Shown: piece by piece, positions 1 to 9,681 of the stretch | How the letters are laid out: every line of letters starts with the position of its first letter | Position numbering within the stretch: the first letter of the stretch is position 1 | Source: Agromyces badenianii | Lineage (GTDB): Bacteria; Actinomycetota; Actinomycetes; Actinomycetales; Microbacteriaceae | NCBI RefSeq assembly: GCF_003070885.1 | Contig: NZ_CP028913.1 | Span: 992,001-1,056,000 of the forward strand | Reading direction: 5' to 3' | Length of the DNA stretch: 64,000 nt | Made by a program: the position numbers and the translations under genes | Notes under the pieces: model-generated | Told to the model about the DNA's origin: nothing | What the model saw: the letters and a program-made list of their open reading frames with translations, nothing else | The model's database searches: none

Positions 1-1293
1 TCCATTCGAGTGGGCCTGCTCGGCGCGGGCTCGGTCGGCTCGCAAGTGGCACGCCTGCTGCTCGAGCACTCCGACGAGCTCGCCCAGCGCATCGGCGCAC
101 GCATCGAGCTCGTCGGCATCGCGGTGCGCGACGTCGAGGCCAGACGCGACGCCGAGCTGCCACGCGAACTGCTCACCACCGACGCCGACTCGCTCATCCT
201 CGGATCCGACATCGTGATCGAGCTCATGGGCGGCATCGAACCGGCCCGCACGCTCGTGCTGCAGGCGATCGCCTCGGGCGCCGACGTCGTCACCGGCAAC
301 AAGGCGCTGCTGGCGAATCACGGTCCCGAGCTCTTCGCGGCCGCCGAACAGGTCGGCGCGCAGCTCTCCTACGAGGCGGCGGTCGCCGGCGCCATCCCGA
401 TCATCCGGCCGCTGCGCGAGAGCCTCGCCGGCGACCGTGTCGAGCGCATCCTCGGCATCGTCAACGGCACCACCAACTTCATCCTCGACCGCATGGACCA
501 GACCGGCGCCTCGCTCGAGGACGCGCTCGCGACGGCGACCGAGCTCGGCTACGCTGAAGCCGACCCGACCGCCGACATCGGCGGCTACGACGCGGCGCAG
601 AAGGCCGCCATTCTAGCGAGCATCGCCTTCCACACGAGCGTGCCGGTCGCGGCAGTGCACCGCGAGGGCATCACGGGGGTCTCGGCCGAGCAGGTCGACT
701 CCGCCCGGCGGGCCGGCTACGTCGTGAAGCTCCTCGCCATCTGCGAACGCCTCACCGATGTCGAAACGGGTGAGGACGGCGTCTCCGCCCGGGTCTATCC
801 CGCCCTCGTGCCGCGCAGCCACCCCCTCGCCGCGGTGCACGGCGCCAACAACGCCGTGTTCGTCGAGGCATCCGCTGCCGGGCCGCTCATGTTCTACGGC
901 GCCGGCGCCGGGGGAGTGCAGACCGCCTCCGCCGTGCTCGGCGACCTCGTGGCGATCGCCCGCCGGCACGTGATCGGCGGCCCGGGCACCGCGGAGTCGA
1001 CCCACGCCGAACTGCCGGTGCTCGACATCGGCCGCATCACGACCCGGTACGCCATCACGCTCGAGGTCGCCGACGAGCCGGGTGTGCTCGAGCAGATCGC
1101 GCACATCTTCGCCGAGCACGGCGTCTCGGTCGAGCAGTTGCAGCAGACCGTCAGCGAGGGCTCCGAGCGGGCTACGCTGGTCATCGGGACACATGAGGCG
1201 AGGGAGTCCGCGCTCGCCGAGACCGTCGCCACCCTCGCCAAGAGCCCCGTCGTCGCATCCGTCGCGTCCGTCCTCCGAGTCGAAGGAACGTAA
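1..1293 (+). CDS. hom: Homoserine dehydrogenase, 5' end cut by window edge
   Basis: Reduces aspartate-4-semialdehyde to homoserine with NAD(P)H, the branch point to threonine and methionine. The frame is open from base 1 and reads SIRVGLLGAGSVGSQVA, a Rossmann GxGxxG dinucleotide site at the very start of the visible protein. The true start must therefore lie a few codons upstream, and the GTG at 10 is probably an internal Val. The middle carries the family core with the run TGNKALLANHG and a G-rich substrate region (IVNGTTNFILDRM). The last ~80 residues form an ACT domain (from RYAITLEVADEPGVLEQIAHI), as expected for threonine feedback control. The stop at 1291 directly abuts the thrC start, so hom-thrC-thrB is a coupled operon, a common order in actinobacteria. 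Confidence 0.95.
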   Translation, partial: SIRVGLLGAGSVGSQVARLLLEHSDELAQRIGARIELVGIAVRDVEARRDAELPRELLTTDADSLILGSDIVIELMGGIEPARTLVLQAIASGADVVTGNKALLANHGPELFAAAEQVGAQLSYEAAVAGAIPIIRPLRESLAGDRVERILGIVNGTTNFILDRMDQTGASLEDALATATELGYAEADPTADIGGYDAAQKAAILASIAFHTSVPVAAVHREGITGVSAEQVDSARRAGYVVKLLAICERLTDVETGEDGVSARVYPALVPRSHPLAAVHGANNAVFVEASAAGPLMFYGAGAGGVQTASAVLGDLVAIARRHVIGGPGTAESTHAELPVLDIGRITTRYAITLEVADEPGVLEQIAHIFAEHGVSVEQLQQTVSEGSERATLVIGTHEARESALAETVATLAKSPVVASVASVLRVEGT

Positions 1294-2391
1294 GTGAACC
1301 ACCCCACCCCCAAGGCCAACTCGCGCCAGTGGCGCGGAGTCATCCGCGAATACGCCGACCGCCTCGACGTCACCGACGCCACTCCGATCGTGACCCTCGG
1401 TGAAGGCGGCACGCCACTCCTTCCCGCCCCGGCGCTCTCGGCCCGCACCGGCGCCGACGTGTGGGTGAAGTTCGAGGGCATGAACCCCACGGGCTCCTTC
1501 AAGGACCGCGGCATGACGATGGCCGTCACGAAGGCCGTCGAGGGCGGTGCGAAGGTCGTCATCTGCGCATCGACGGGCAACACCTCCGCGTCGGCCGCCG
1601 CCTACGCCACGCACGCCGGCATCAAGGCCGCGGTGCTCGTGCCCGAGGGCAAGATCGCGCTGGGAAAGCTCAGCCAGGCCATCGCCCACAATGCCGAGCT
1701 GCTGCAGGTGCAGGGCAACTTTGACGACTGCCTCGACATCGCCCGTGACCTCGCAGCGAACTACCCGGTGCACCTCGTCAACTCGGTCAACAACGACCGC
1801 ATCGAGGGTCAGAAGACCGCGGCGTTCGAAGTCGTCGAGGTGCTCGGCGACGCGCCCGACTTCCACTTCGTGCCGGTCGGCAACGCCGGCAACTACACGG
1901 CCTACACGCGCGGCTACCGCGAAGACATCGCGGCGGGCAACGCCACCCGCCTGCCCCGCATGTTCGGCTTCCAGGCCGCGGGCTCGGCGCCGATCGTGCG
2001 CGGCGAGCCGGTGAAGGACCCCGACACCATCGCGAGCGCGATCCGCATCGGCAACCCCGCCTCGTGGGAGCTCGCCCTGCAGGCCCGTGACGAGTCCGAC
2101 GGGTACTTCGGCGCGATCGACGACGACAAGATCCTCGAGGCGCAGCGCATCCTCTCGGCCGAGGTCGGCATCTTCGTCGAGCCGGCATCGGCCATCTCGG
2201 TCGCCGGTCTCCTCGAGCGCTCGGCCGCCGGGGTCGTGCCCCCGGGCGCCCGTGTCGTGCTGACGGTCACCGGCCACGGCCTGAAGGACCCGCAGTGGGC
2301 GCTCCGCACCGCCGACGGCTCCGACGTGCAGCCGACCATCGTGCCGGTCGACACCGCGCAGATCGCCTCGGTGCTCGGGCTCGTCTCATGA
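1294..2391 (+). CDS. thrC: Threonine synthase
   Basis: PLP enzyme converting O-phosphohomoserine to threonine, the last step of the pathway. It has 365 residues, the length of the short bacterial class. The PLP lysine is K70 in NPTGSFKDRGM. The phosphate-binding loop appears as STGNTSASAAAYA and the C-terminal glycine-rich VTGHGLKDP is present. The GTG start at 1294 follows the hom stop with no gap, and the GAAGGAA just upstream (about 1282-1288) serves as ribosome site inside the end of hom. The gene end overlaps thrB by 4 nt, so translation of the three genes is probably coupled. Confidence 0.95.
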   Translation: MNHPTPKANSRQWRGVIREYADRLDVTDATPIVTLGEGGTPLLPAPALSARTGADVWVKFEGMNPTGSFKDRGMTMAVTKAVEGGAKVVICASTGNTSASAAAYATHAGIKAAVLVPEGKIALGKLSQAIAHNAELLQVQGNFDDCLDIARDLAANYPVHLVNSVNNDRIEGQKTAAFEVVEVLGDAPDFHFVPVGNAGNYTAYTRGYREDIAAGNATRLPRMFGFQAAGSAPIVRGEPVKDPDTIASAIRIGNPASWELALQARDESDGYFGAIDDDKILEAQRILSAEVGIFVEPASAISVAGLLERSAAGVVPPGARVVLTVTGHGLKDPQWALRTADGSDVQPTIVPVDTAQIASVLGLVS

Positions 2392-3365
2392 CCGGCGCCG
2401 TCGCGGCGGGCACCGGCATCTCGCCGTCGCTCGCCGGTCGCCGCGTGCAGGTGAAGGTGCCGGCGACCTCGGCGAACCTCGGCCCGGGCTTCGACACCCT
2501 GGGGCTCGCGCTCGCGAAGTACGACGAGCTCGAGGTCTCGGTTCCGACTGAGTCGACGGGGCAGGATGTCCCGAGGCTCGACATCGAGGTGCACGGCGTG
2601 GGCGCCGGCGAGGTGCCGCTCGACGAGACGCACCTCGTCGTGCGGGCGATCGCGCACACCTTCGCGCGGGCCGGAGTGCCGCTGCCGCCGCTCAGGCTCG
2701 TGGCGCACAACAGCATTCCGCACGGGCGCGGCCTCGGTTCGTCGGGCGCCGCGATCGTCGCAGGCGTCGTCGCCGCCCAGGGGCTGCTCGACGGCATCGT
2801 CGAGTTCAGCGCCGATGAACTGCTCGACCTCGCCACCGAGCTCGAGGGTCATCCCGACAACGTGGCACCGGCCCTGTTCGGTGGACTCACGATCGCCTGG
2901 GTCACCCCCGAGGGCCCGCGGCACAAGAAGCTCATCGTGCACCGCGGCGTCTCGCCGCTCGTGCTCGTGCCCGAACACGAGATGTCGACGGCGCTCGCGC
3001 GCTCGCTGCAGCCCGAGTCGGTGCCGCACGAAGACGCGGTGTTCAACGTCTCGCGTTCGGCGCTGCTGATCGCCGCGCTCATCCAGAGTCCCGAGCTGCT
3101 CTTCCAGGCCACCGAAGACAAGCTGCACCAGCACTACCGGGCCAAGGCGATGCCCGAGACCGACCGGCTCATCCGCGTGCTCCGCGAGGCCGGGCACCCG
3201 GCCGTCGTCTCCGGCGCCGGCCCCTCGATCCTCGTGCTCGCGAGCGACCCGAGCGAGCGGGCCGCGGCCATCGCCCTCGTCGAAGCCTCGGCCGACACCG
3301 CATGGCAGGCGCTGCCGCTCGCCGTGGACTTCAAGGGCGCGACGGTGGTCAACGCGGAGCGTTGA
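2388..3365 (+). CDS. thrB: Homoserine kinase (GHMP family)
   Basis: Phosphorylates homoserine with ATP to supply ThrC. It has 325 residues from the ATG at 2388, which overlaps the thrC stop (ATGA). The reading frame stays open further upstream, but that part lies inside thrC and has no family similarity. GHMP motifs are visible: the N-terminal VKVPATSANLGPGFDTLGLA, the ATP loop PHGRGLGSSGAAIVAG, and the C-terminal VSGAGPSILVL. The protein is soluble and cytoplasmic. It is the last gene of the threonine operon; a 375-nt noncoding stretch with a strong hairpin follows. Confidence 0.95.
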   Translation: MTGAVAAGTGISPSLAGRRVQVKVPATSANLGPGFDTLGLALAKYDELEVSVPTESTGQDVPRLDIEVHGVGAGEVPLDETHLVVRAIAHTFARAGVPLPPLRLVAHNSIPHGRGLGSSGAAIVAGVVAAQGLLDGIVEFSADELLDLATELEGHPDNVAPALFGGLTIAWVTPEGPRHKKLIVHRGVSPLVLVPEHEMSTALARSLQPESVPHEDAVFNVSRSALLIAALIQSPELLFQATEDKLHQHYRAKAMPETDRLIRVLREAGHPAVVSGAGPSILVLASDPSERAAAIALVEASADTAWQALPLAVDFKGATVVNAER

Positions 3366-3474
3366 CGACCGTCGCGCAAGGCGGCAGCCCCACGGCGACA
3401 TCGTCGACGTCGTCGGCGCAGCCGACGGGATCCGGCAGACGGCTCTGGTGACGCCGCCGCTCGCGGGAGACCGG

Positions 3475-3502
3475 CGCGTGAGCGGTGGACATCGCTCACG
3501 CG
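3475..3502 (+). terminator. Hairpin downstream of thrB
   Basis: Perfect 10-bp stem CGCGTGAGCG / CGCTCACGCG with loop GTGGACAT, 110 nt after the thrB stop and upstream of the candidate rho promoter. There is no U-run, as is usual for actinobacterial terminators. It could equally be a Rho-leader structure if transcription starts further upstream. Confidence 0.5.
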
Positions 3503-3555
3503 GCGTACTCTCCACAGGCGCGCGGCGCGTGTCGGGACGAACGGCTCGGTGGTGC

Positions 3556-3561
3556 TAGACT
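3556..3561 (+). promoter_or_regulatory. Candidate -10 box for rho
   Basis: TAGACT preceded by TGC at 3553-3555 (extended -10). No good -35 is visible 17 nt upstream. The TAGACT form matches other candidate -10 boxes in this window (TAGAAT, TAGAGT). Confidence 0.4.
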
Positions 3562-3740
3562 GGCGATGCACCCGGCAGGCGACGCATTGTTCGCGTTTCC
3601 GCTCGCTCGTGCAATTCCCGGCAATCTATTGCTTTCGCTCTCGCGCGTGTCTGCGCCTTCGTGCGCACCGTCATCGCTCGTGCAAGCGATCAGCTCTCCT
3701 GGATCCGCAACTCTTGCGCCAGGGGAAAGGAACATACCCA

Positions 3741-5927
3741 GTGACCAACGGAACCGACCACGCCGACCGCGTGGCCAACACCGCCCGCCTGTCCTCCATG
3801 AAGGTCGCCGAGCTCCAAGAGCTCGCCGCATCCCTCGGCCTCGGGGGCGGATCGAAGCGCCGAAAAGGAGAGCTCGTGGAGTTGATCTCCGCCCACCAGG
3901 AAGGGGCCGCCGGCGCAGAGCCGACCGCACCGGTCGAGGAGATCGCAGCCGACACCGTGCCGCCTGAGGCGACCGCGCGGGTCGAACTCGACGTGCCCGG
4001 GCTGACCGAGCCGCGCATCGAGCGCGACGCTCCGGCCGAGGCCGCGCCTGTCGCGCCGGAGGCCGCGGCCGACGCCGCGCCTACGGCCGACGCCCCGGCA
4101 GACGCTCCCGCCGCCCGTCAGCGGCGCCAGCCCCGTCGCGCCACGAGCGCGACCACCGCTGCGGTGCAGCACGTCAACGGCGGCGGTGCCGGCGTCGGCC
4201 TCGTTCCCGAGACCGACGACGCCCGCGAGGCGGCCCGCGCCGCCGTGCGCGAGGAGCTCGCTGCCGCGACCGGCGAGGGCGCCCGCGGCGCCCAGTCGGG
4301 CGATGGCGATGGCGAGAGCCCCGCTGCAGAGGAGCCCCGCCAGGGTCGCAGCCGCAACCGCGGTCGACGCGGAGGCGAGCGCGGAGACCGCGGCGAACGC
4401 GGCGACGACGCGCAGAAGGCCGAACAGCAGAAGCAGGGCGAGCGCCAGCCCGGCCGGCAGAACGGCGACCGCCAGAACGGCGACCGTCAGAACGCCGAGC
4501 AGCAGGGCGCGAAGGCCGGCGAGCCCCGTCAGGGCGGCGAGGCCGACAAGGCGAAGCAGAACGATGGCGGCCGCGGCCGTGACACGCAGGCCCGTGATTC
4601 TCAGGCCCGCGACGCGCAGGCCCGCGACAACCAGGCCCGCGACGCGCAGGCCCAGCTCGAGGGCGAGGGCGGGCGTCGCAACCGCTACCGCGACCGCAAG
4701 CGTCGTGGCCAGGGTGTCGGTGACGAGCTCGAGCCCGAGATCCTCGATGACGACGTGCTGATCCCGATCGCGGGCATCCTCGACGTGCTCGACAACTACG
4801 CGTTCGTGCGCACCACCGGCTACCTGCCCGGCCCGAGCGACGTGTACGTCTCCCTCGGCCAGGTGAAGAAGTACAACCTGCGCAAGGGCGATGCCGTCGT
4901 CGGCGCGATCAAGCAGCCGCGTGACGGCGATTCGAACAGCCGCCAGAAGTACAACGCGCTCGTGAAGGTCGACTCGATCAACGGCCAGACCGCCGACGAG
5001 GCCGCCGCACGCGTCGAGTTCCAGAGCCTGACGCCGCTCTACCCGCAGGAGCGCCTGCGGCTCGAGACCGAGCCCACCAAGCTAACGCAGCGCATCATCG
5101 ACCTCGTCGCTCCCATCGGCAAGGGCCAGCGCGGCCTCATCGTCGCGCCGCCGAAGGCCGGCAAGACGATCGTGCTGCAGCAGATCGCGAACGCCATCTC
5201 GATCAACAACCCCGAGGTCCACCTCATGGTCGTGCTCGTCGACGAGCGCCCCGAAGAGGTCACCGACATGCAGCGCACGGTGAAGGGCGAGGTCATCGCC
5301 TCGACCTTCGACCGCCCGGCCGAAGACCACACGACGGTCGCCGAGCTCGCCATCGAGCGCGCGAAGCGCCTCGTCGAGCTCGGCCACGACGTCGTCGTGC
5401 TGCTCGACTCGATCACCCGCCTGGGCCGTGCGTACAACCTCGCGGCACCGGCATCCGGTCGTATTCTCTCCGGTGGCGTCGACGCGTCTGCGCTGTACCC
5501 GCCGAAGCGCTTCTTCGGCGCAGCGCGCAACATCGAGAACGGCGGCTCGCTCACCATTCTCGCGACTGCGCTCGTCGAGACCGGCTCGAAGATGGACGAG
5601 GTGATCTTCGAGGAGTTCAAGGGCACCGGCAACTCCGAGCTGCGCCTCTCGCGTCAGCTCGCCGACAAGCGGATCTTCCCGGCGGTCGACGTCAACGCGT
5701 CGTCCACGCGCCGCGAAGAGATGCTGCTCTCGGCCGACGAGGTGAAGATCACCTGGAAGCTGCGTCGCGCCCTCGCCGGTCTCGAGCAGCAGCAGGCGCT
5801 CGAAGCCGTGCTCGGCCGGTTGAAAGAGACGCAGTCGAACGTCGAGTTCCTCATGCTCATGCAGAAGTCGATGCCGGTCGCGGCCGGGCACGGCAACTCG
5901 CACGGGCACGAGACCGACCACCGCTGA
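3741..5927 (+). CDS. rho: Transcription termination factor Rho
   Basis: Hexameric RNA-dependent ATPase that terminates transcription. It has 728 residues from the GTG at 3741, chosen for AGGGGAAAGGAA 8 nt upstream; the frame stays open further 5' but the sequence there is not Rho-like. The Rho_N helical domain is near residues 15-55 ([16 protein letters not shown]). A long low-complexity, R/Q/D/G-rich insertion follows at about 60-330, typical of actinobacterial Rho. Next come the cold-shock-like RNA-binding domain ([19 protein letters not shown]) and the ATPase with Walker [13 protein letters not shown] and Walker [18 protein letters not shown]. The insertion contains exact short tandem repeats. 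prfA follows after 8 nt. Confidence 0.97.
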   Translation: MTNGTDHADRVANTARLSSMKVAELQELAASLGLGGGSKRRKGELVELISAHQEGAAGAEPTAPVEEIAADTVPPEATARVELDVPGLTEPRIERDAPAEAAPVAPEAAADAAPTADAPADAPAARQRRQPRRATSATTAAVQHVNGGGAGVGLVPETDDAREAARAAVREELAAATGEGARGAQSGDGDGESPAAEEPRQGRSRNRGRRGGERGDRGERGDDAQKAEQQKQGERQPGRQNGDRQNGDRQNAEQQGAKAGEPRQGGEADKAKQNDGGRGRDTQARDSQARDAQARDNQARDAQAQLEGEGGRRNRYRDRKRRGQGVGDELEPEILDDDVLIPIAGILDVLDNYAFVRTTGYLPGPSDVYVSLGQVKKYNLRKGDAVVGAIKQPRDGDSNSRQKYNALVKVDSINGQTADEAAARVEFQSLTPLYPQERLRLETEPTKLTQRIIDLVAPIGKGQRGLIVAPPKAGKTIVLQQIANAISINNPEVHLMVVLVDERPEEVTDMQRTVKGEVIASTFDRPAEDHTTVAELAIERAKRLVELGHDVVVLLDSITRLGRAYNLAAPASGRILSGGVDASALYPPKRFFGAARNIENGGSLTILATALVETGSKMDEVIFEEFKGTGNSELRLSRQLADKRIFPAVDVNASSTRREEMLLSADEVKITWKLRRALAGLEQQQALEAVLGRLKETQSNVEFLMLMQKSMPVAAGHGNSHGHETDHR
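4578..4652 (+). repeat. Five 15-bp tandem repeats in rho
   Basis: Five consecutive 15-bp units coding [20 protein letters not shown] and RDAQA (Rho residues 280-304). A shorter (Q)NGDR repeat lies just upstream near 4455-4490. The unit keeps the frame, so copy-number change would lengthen or shorten the disordered insertion without breaking the gene. Confidence 0.85.
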
Positions 5928-5935
5928 GGCTCGAC

Positions 5936-7012
5936 GTGTTCGAGTCCGTCCAAGGCCTGCTCGCCGAGCACGCGCAGCTCCAAGAGGAGCTCGCCGACCC
6001 GGCGCTGCACGCCGATGCCGCGCGGGCGAAGAAGGTCAATCGTCGCTACGCCGAGCTGAGCCGCATCGTGCACGCGCACGAGATGTGGCAGCAGGCGCAG
6101 GAGGACCTCGTCGCGGCGAAGGAACTCGCGAAGGAGGACGAGGCCTTCGCCGAGGAGGTTCCCGCGCTCGAGGAGGCTCTCGCCGAGGCGCAGGAGAAGC
6201 TGCGGCGACTCCTCATTCCGCGGGACCCCGACGACGGCCGTGACGTGATCATGGAGATCAAGGGTGGCGAGGGTGGCGCGGAGAGCGCCCTCTTCGCCGC
6301 CGACCTGCTCCGCATGTACATGCAGTACGCCCAGTCCAAGGGATGGAAGGTCGAGCTCCTCGACCAGAACGAGTCCGACCTCGGCGGCTACAAAGACGTG
6401 CAGGTGGCGATCAAGTCGAACGCGAGCGATCCGTCGCAGGGCGTGTGGGCGCACTTGAAGTACGAGGGCGGCGTGCATCGCGTGCAGCGCGTGCCCGTCA
6501 CCGAGACGCAGGGTCGCATCCACACCTCGACGACGGGCGTGCTCGTCTTCCCCGAGGTCGACGAGCCCGAAGAGGTCGACATCAACCAGAACGACCTCAA
6601 GATCGACGTCTACCGTTCGTCCGGTCCCGGCGGTCAGTCGGTCAATACGACCGACTCCGCGGTGCGCATCACCCACCTGCCGACCGGCATCGTGGTTTCG
6701 ATGCAGAACGAGAAGTCGCAGTTGCAGAACCGCGAGGCCGCGATGCGCGTGCTCCGTGCGCGCATCCTCGCCCGCCAGCAGGAGGAGATCGCGGCGGCGG
6801 CGTCCGACGCCCGCAAGTCGCAGATCCGCTCCATGGACCGTTCAGAGCGCATCCGCACCTACAACTTCCCCGAGAACCGCATCGCCGATCACCGCACCGG
6901 GTACAAGGCCTACAACCTCGACCAGGTCATGAACGGCGCCCTCGACCCGATCGTCGAGTCCGCCATCCAGGCCGACGAAGAAGCTCGGCTCGCGCACCTC
7001 GGCGACCAGTAG
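5936..7012 (+). CDS. prfA: Peptide chain release factor 1
   Basis: Releases the finished peptide at UAA and UAG codons. It has 358 residues, the normal length. The GTG start at 5936 is preceded by GAGG in GCTGAGGCTCGAC, 8 nt after the rho stop, so it is probably co-transcribed with rho. The catalytic loop reads [14 protein letters not shown] with the GGQ near residue 231. The C-terminal [18 protein letters not shown] block is the usual RF1 signature. The GGQ glutamine is the substrate of PrmC, whose gene usually follows prfA directly but here lies 1.8 kb away beyond cysE-cysK. Confidence 0.97.
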   Translation: MFESVQGLLAEHAQLQEELADPALHADAARAKKVNRRYAELSRIVHAHEMWQQAQEDLVAAKELAKEDEAFAEEVPALEEALAEAQEKLRRLLIPRDPDDGRDVIMEIKGGEGGAESALFAADLLRMYMQYAQSKGWKVELLDQNESDLGGYKDVQVAIKSNASDPSQGVWAHLKYEGGVHRVQRVPVTETQGRIHTSTTGVLVFPEVDEPEEVDINQNDLKIDVYRSSGPGGQSVNTTDSAVRITHLPTGIVVSMQNEKSQLQNREAAMRVLRARILARQQEEIAAAASDARKSQIRSMDRSERIRTYNFPENRIADHRTGYKAYNLDQVMNGALDPIVESAIQADEEARLAHLGDQ

Positions 7013-7023
7013 ACGAGCCACGA

Positions 7024-7067
7024 CGAGCGGATGCCCCGGACACTCGATGTCCCGGGGCATCCGCTCG
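7024..7067. terminator. Bidirectional terminator between prfA and cysE
   Basis: Stem CGAGCGGATGCCCCGGACA (7024-7042), loop CTCGA, then TGTCCCGGGGCATCCGCTCG (7048-7067), with one bulged C. It sits between the convergent ends of prfA and cysE. The arms contain an inverted pair of the octamer CGGATGCC / GGCATCCG that recurs through the window. Confidence 0.85.
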
Positions 7068-7085
7068 TTCTGCATGGTGCGGTGT

Positions 7086-7670
7086 CTAGATGTGCCAGTC
7101 GTGGATGCCGCGGGCCGCGTCGGCGGTCTCGTGCGAGAGCGGCTTGAACGTCGCCGGAATGCCGACGACGAGCGAGTGCGGCGGGGCGTCCTTCGTGACG
7201 ACCGCGTTCGCGCCGATCGCGCTCCAGGCGCCGATCGTGATGTCGCCGAGCACCTTCGCGCCGGCACCGACGGTCACGCCGTCGTCGAGGGTCGGATGCC
7301 GCTTCGTTCCGCGATCTGCGCCGCGTGCGGCCTTTCCGCCCAGGGTGACGCCGTGGTACAGCATGACGTCGTCGCCGACGACCGTGGTCTCGCCGATGAC
7401 GACGCCCATGCCGTGGTCGATGAAGAAGCGTCGCCCGATGGTCGCGCCGGGGTGGATCTCGATGCCCGTCAGGAACCGGATCAGCTGTGAGACGAGCCTG
7501 GCAGGCAAGCGGAATCCCGCTCGCCAGAGCCGGTGCGTGAGGCGGTACCCCCAGATGGCGTGCAGTCCCGAGTACGCGAGGAACACCTCGGCGTCGCTTC
7601 GGGAAGCGGGGTCATGGGCGCGTGCCGTCGCGATGTCTTCGCGGAGCGCTCGGAAGAAGCTCACTCCCAT
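7086..7670 (-). CDS. cysE: Serine O-acetyltransferase
   Basis: Acetylates serine to O-acetylserine, the substrate of CysK, in cysteine synthesis. The protein starts [23 protein letters not shown] chose the ATG at 7670, giving 194 residues; a TTG two codons upstream is also in frame. It is the short CysE form. The C-terminal left-handed beta-helix shows hexapeptide repeats ([37 protein letters not shown]) and the catalytic HPT region ([20 protein letters not shown]). It lies 92 nt downstream of cysK on the same strand, so the two form a cysK-cysE operon. Confidence 0.95.
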   Translation of the reverse strand: MGVSFFRALREDIATARAHDPASRSDAEVFLAYSGLHAIWGYRLTHRLWRAGFRLPARLVSQLIRFLTGIEIHPGATIGRRFFIDHGMGVVIGETTVVGDDVMLYHGVTLGGKAARGADRGTKRHPTLDDGVTVGAGAKVLGDITIGAWSAIGANAVVTKDAPPHSLVVGIPATFKPLSHETADAARGIHDWHI

Positions 7671-7762
7671 AGTCAATCAGTCCGCATGCCGATCGGGCGC
7701 CCCATGACGCGAGCGCCTCGGCACTGCGGCACCACCATCGCGATTCGCGTCGGTGCCGCTGC

Positions 7763-8698
7763 TCAGTCGCGGAGGTCTTCGTAGAGCACCGTCGAGACGT
7801 ACCGCTCACCGAAGTCGGGCACGACCACGACGATGGTCTTGCCGTCGTTCTCGGGGCGCCGGGCGACCTCGAGGGCGGCCCAAACTGCTGCGCCGGACGA
7901 GATGCCGCCGAGGATCGCCTCGTCGCTCGCGAGCTTGCGGGCGGTGGCGATGGCGTCACTCGTTGCGACGTCGATGACCTCGTCGTAGACCTCGCGGTCG
8001 AGCACATCGGGCACGAAGTTCGCGCCGAGGCCCTGGATCTTGTGGGGGCCCGGAGTGCCCTGCGTGAGGATGGGGGAGTCGGCGGGCTCGACCGCGACGA
8101 CCTGCAGGCCCGGCTTCTGCTCCTTGAGGTAGCGCCCGGCGCCCGTGATCGTGCCGCCGGTGCCGATGCCCGATACGAGGATGTCGACGTCGCCGTCGGT
8201 GTCGGCCCAGATCTCGGGGCCGGTCGTCGCGTAGTGGATCGCGGGGTTGGCCTCGTTCTCGAACTGGCGAGCGAGGATCGCGCCGGGCGTCGACTCGACG
8301 ATCTCGTTGGCCTTGGCGACGGCGCCCTTCATGCCCTCGGATCCCGGCGTGAGCACGATCTCGGCGCCGTAGGCGCGCAGCAGCACGCGGCGTTCGATGC
8401 TCATCGTCTCGGGCATGGTGAGGATCACGCGGTACCCGCGGGCCGCGCCGACGAGCGCGAGCGCGATGCCGGTGTTGCCGCTCGTGCCCTCGACGATCGT
8501 GCCGCCCGGGGTGAGCACTCCCGACTTCTCGGCCGCGTCGATGATGGCGACGCCGATGCGGTCCTTCACGCTCGCAGCAGGGTTGTAGAACTCGAGCTTG
8601 GCGAGCACCGTGGCGCCCGCACCCTCGGTCAGCCGGTTCAGGCGCACGAGCGGCGTGCGACCGACGACCTCGGTGATGTTCTCGTAGATCTGCGCCAT
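7763..8698 (-). CDS. cysK: Cysteine synthase A (O-acetylserine sulfhydrylase)
   Basis: PLP enzyme making cysteine from O-acetylserine and sulfide. It has 311 residues from the ATG at 8698, with GAGAGG 6-11 nt upstream. The frame stays open 196 codons further, but that is antisense to prmC and is not real. The PLP lysine is K45 in [11 protein letters not shown]. The substrate loop [12 protein letters not shown] and the phosphate loop [18 protein letters not shown] are intact. The start is divergent from prmC, 82 nt away, so both promoters share that gap. Confidence 0.96.
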   Translation of the reverse strand: MAQIYENITEVVGRTPLVRLNRLTEGAGATVLAKLEFYNPAASVKDRIGVAIIDAAEKSGVLTPGGTIVEGTSGNTGIALALVGAARGYRVILTMPETMSIERRVLLRAYGAEIVLTPGSEGMKGAVAKANEIVESTPGAILARQFENEANPAIHYATTGPEIWADTDGDVDILVSGIGTGGTITGAGRYLKEQKPGLQVVAVEPADSPILTQGTPGPHKIQGLGANFVPDVLDREVYDEVIDVATSDAIATARKLASDEAILGGISSGAAVWAALEVARRPENDGKTIVVVVPDFGERYVSTVLYEDLRD

Positions 8699-8767
8699 GT
8701 GACTGCCTCTCGTGTTCGGGTACTCGCGCTCAAGACTAGGCCGGGGCCGAGGTGGAGGCGAGTGCGT

Positions 8768-8773
8768 TACATT
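8768..8773 (+). promoter_or_regulatory. -10 box of a probably leaderless prmC transcript
   Basis: TACATT ends 7 nt before the GTG at 8781, so RNA would begin at or next to the start codon. No ribosome site precedes the GTG, which supports leaderless translation. Confidence 0.5.
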
Positions 8774-8780
8774 CCATTGC

Positions 8781-9665
8781 GTGGATACGACGACCCCCGG
8801 CGCCCGAGCGCGTTCCCTGCGAGAGCTCCGCGACGAGGTCGTCGCGGGGCTGGCGTCCGCCGGCGTCACCGACCCCGAGGTCGACGCCGAACTCTTGATC
8901 GGCCACGTGCTCGGCCTCTCGCGTGGTGCGGTGCAGGCGCGCATGGTGATCGGCGGCGAGGTGAGCGAAGCGGATGCCGCGGCGCTGGCCGAGCTCGTCG
9001 CTCGGCGTGCCCGGCGCGAGCCGCTGCAGCACATCACGGGGCGCGCGGCGTTCCGAAACCTCGAGCTGCATGTCGGCCCGGGTGTCTTCGTGCCGAGGCC
9101 CGAGACGGAACAGGTCGCCCAGCTCGCGATCGACGCGCTCGGCTCGGCGGCGGAAGCCGAGCCGATCGGCATCGACCTCGGCACCGGCAGCGGCGCGATC
9201 GCGCTCGCGCTCGCGACGGAGGTCCCGCACGCGAGGGTCTGGGCGGTCGAGAACTCGCCCGAGGCCTTCGTGTGGACGCGACGCAACGTCGATGACGTCG
9301 CCGCGCCGAACCTCGAGCTCGTCTTCGGCGATCTCGCGGCGGCGCTGCCCGAGCTCGACGGGCGGGTGGCGGTGGTCGTCTCGAATCCGCCGTACGTTCC
9401 CCTCAGCGCGGTTCCGCGCGACCCCGAAGTGCGGCTCTACGATCCCGAGCGAGCCCTCTACGGCGGTGCTGACGGGCTCGACGTCGTGCGAGTGCTCTCG
9501 CAGCGCGCCCGCGCCTTGCTGCGGCCCGGGGGAGTGCTCGTGATCGAGCACGGTGAAGAGCAGTCGGCCGAGATCGCCGCCATCATCTCCGCCGACGGCT
9601 GGCGGGCGATCGCCCATCACCGCGATCTCACGACTCGCGACCGGGCGACCACGGCCGTTCGCTGA
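8781..9665 (+). CDS. prmC: Release factor glutamine methyltransferase (PrmC/HemK)
   Basis: Methylates the glutamine of the GGQ motif of RF1 and RF2 with S-adenosylmethionine. It has 294 residues from the GTG at 8781 ([20 protein letters not shown]). The upstream extension [12 protein letters not shown] overlaps the cysK promoter gap and is not family-like. The N-terminal helical domain carries [15 protein letters not shown], the SAM site is [16 protein letters not shown], and the catalytic NPPY lies in [14 protein letters not shown]. Its usual neighbours prfA and tsaC are both present, but separated from it by the cysK-cysE and TetR-ABC insertions. Confidence 0.95.
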   Translation: MDTTTPGARARSLRELRDEVVAGLASAGVTDPEVDAELLIGHVLGLSRGAVQARMVIGGEVSEADAAALAELVARRARREPLQHITGRAAFRNLELHVGPGVFVPRPETEQVAQLAIDALGSAAEAEPIGIDLGTGSGAIALALATEVPHARVWAVENSPEAFVWTRRNVDDVAAPNLELVFGDLAAALPELDGRVAVVVSNPPYVPLSAVPRDPEVRLYDPERALYGGADGLDVVRVLSQRARALLRPGGVLVIEHGEEQSAEIAAIISADGWRAIAHHRDLTTRDRATTAVR

Positions 9666-9679
9666 GCGGCCGTGGCCGC
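9651..9679. terminator. Hairpin between convergent prmC and TetR gene
   Basis: Two alternative stems overlap here: ACGGCCG (9651-9657) with CGGCCGT (9667-9673), and the tighter GCGGCC-GT-GGCCGC at 9666-9679. The genes end at 9665 and 9682, so one short element probably serves both strands. Confidence 0.5.
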
Positions 9680-9681
9680 GG

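Larger units (their letters stand above)
3366..3740 (+). other. Intergenic region and rho leader
   Basis: 375 nt without a convincing gene. It holds a perfect 10-bp hairpin, arms CGCGTGAGCG (3475-3484) and CGCTCACGCG (3493-3502) with an 8-nt loop, placed to end thrB transcription. A candidate -10 box TAGACT with an upstream TGC (extended form) lies at 3556-3561. That would give a leader of roughly 170 nt before the rho start. The leader has several CTCGCGCG/GCGC stretches and ends in AGGGGAAAGGAA (3721-3732), a strong ribosome site 8 nt before the GTG. The long leader would fit autogenous control of Rho, but I identify no known riboregulator. Confidence 0.5.

Noticed and set aside
613..2277. 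Long minus-strand open frame opposite hom/thrC
   Set aside because: Antisense shadow of high-G+C genes; composition is Arg/Gly/Asp-rich with no family motif, and the plus-strand genes are certain.
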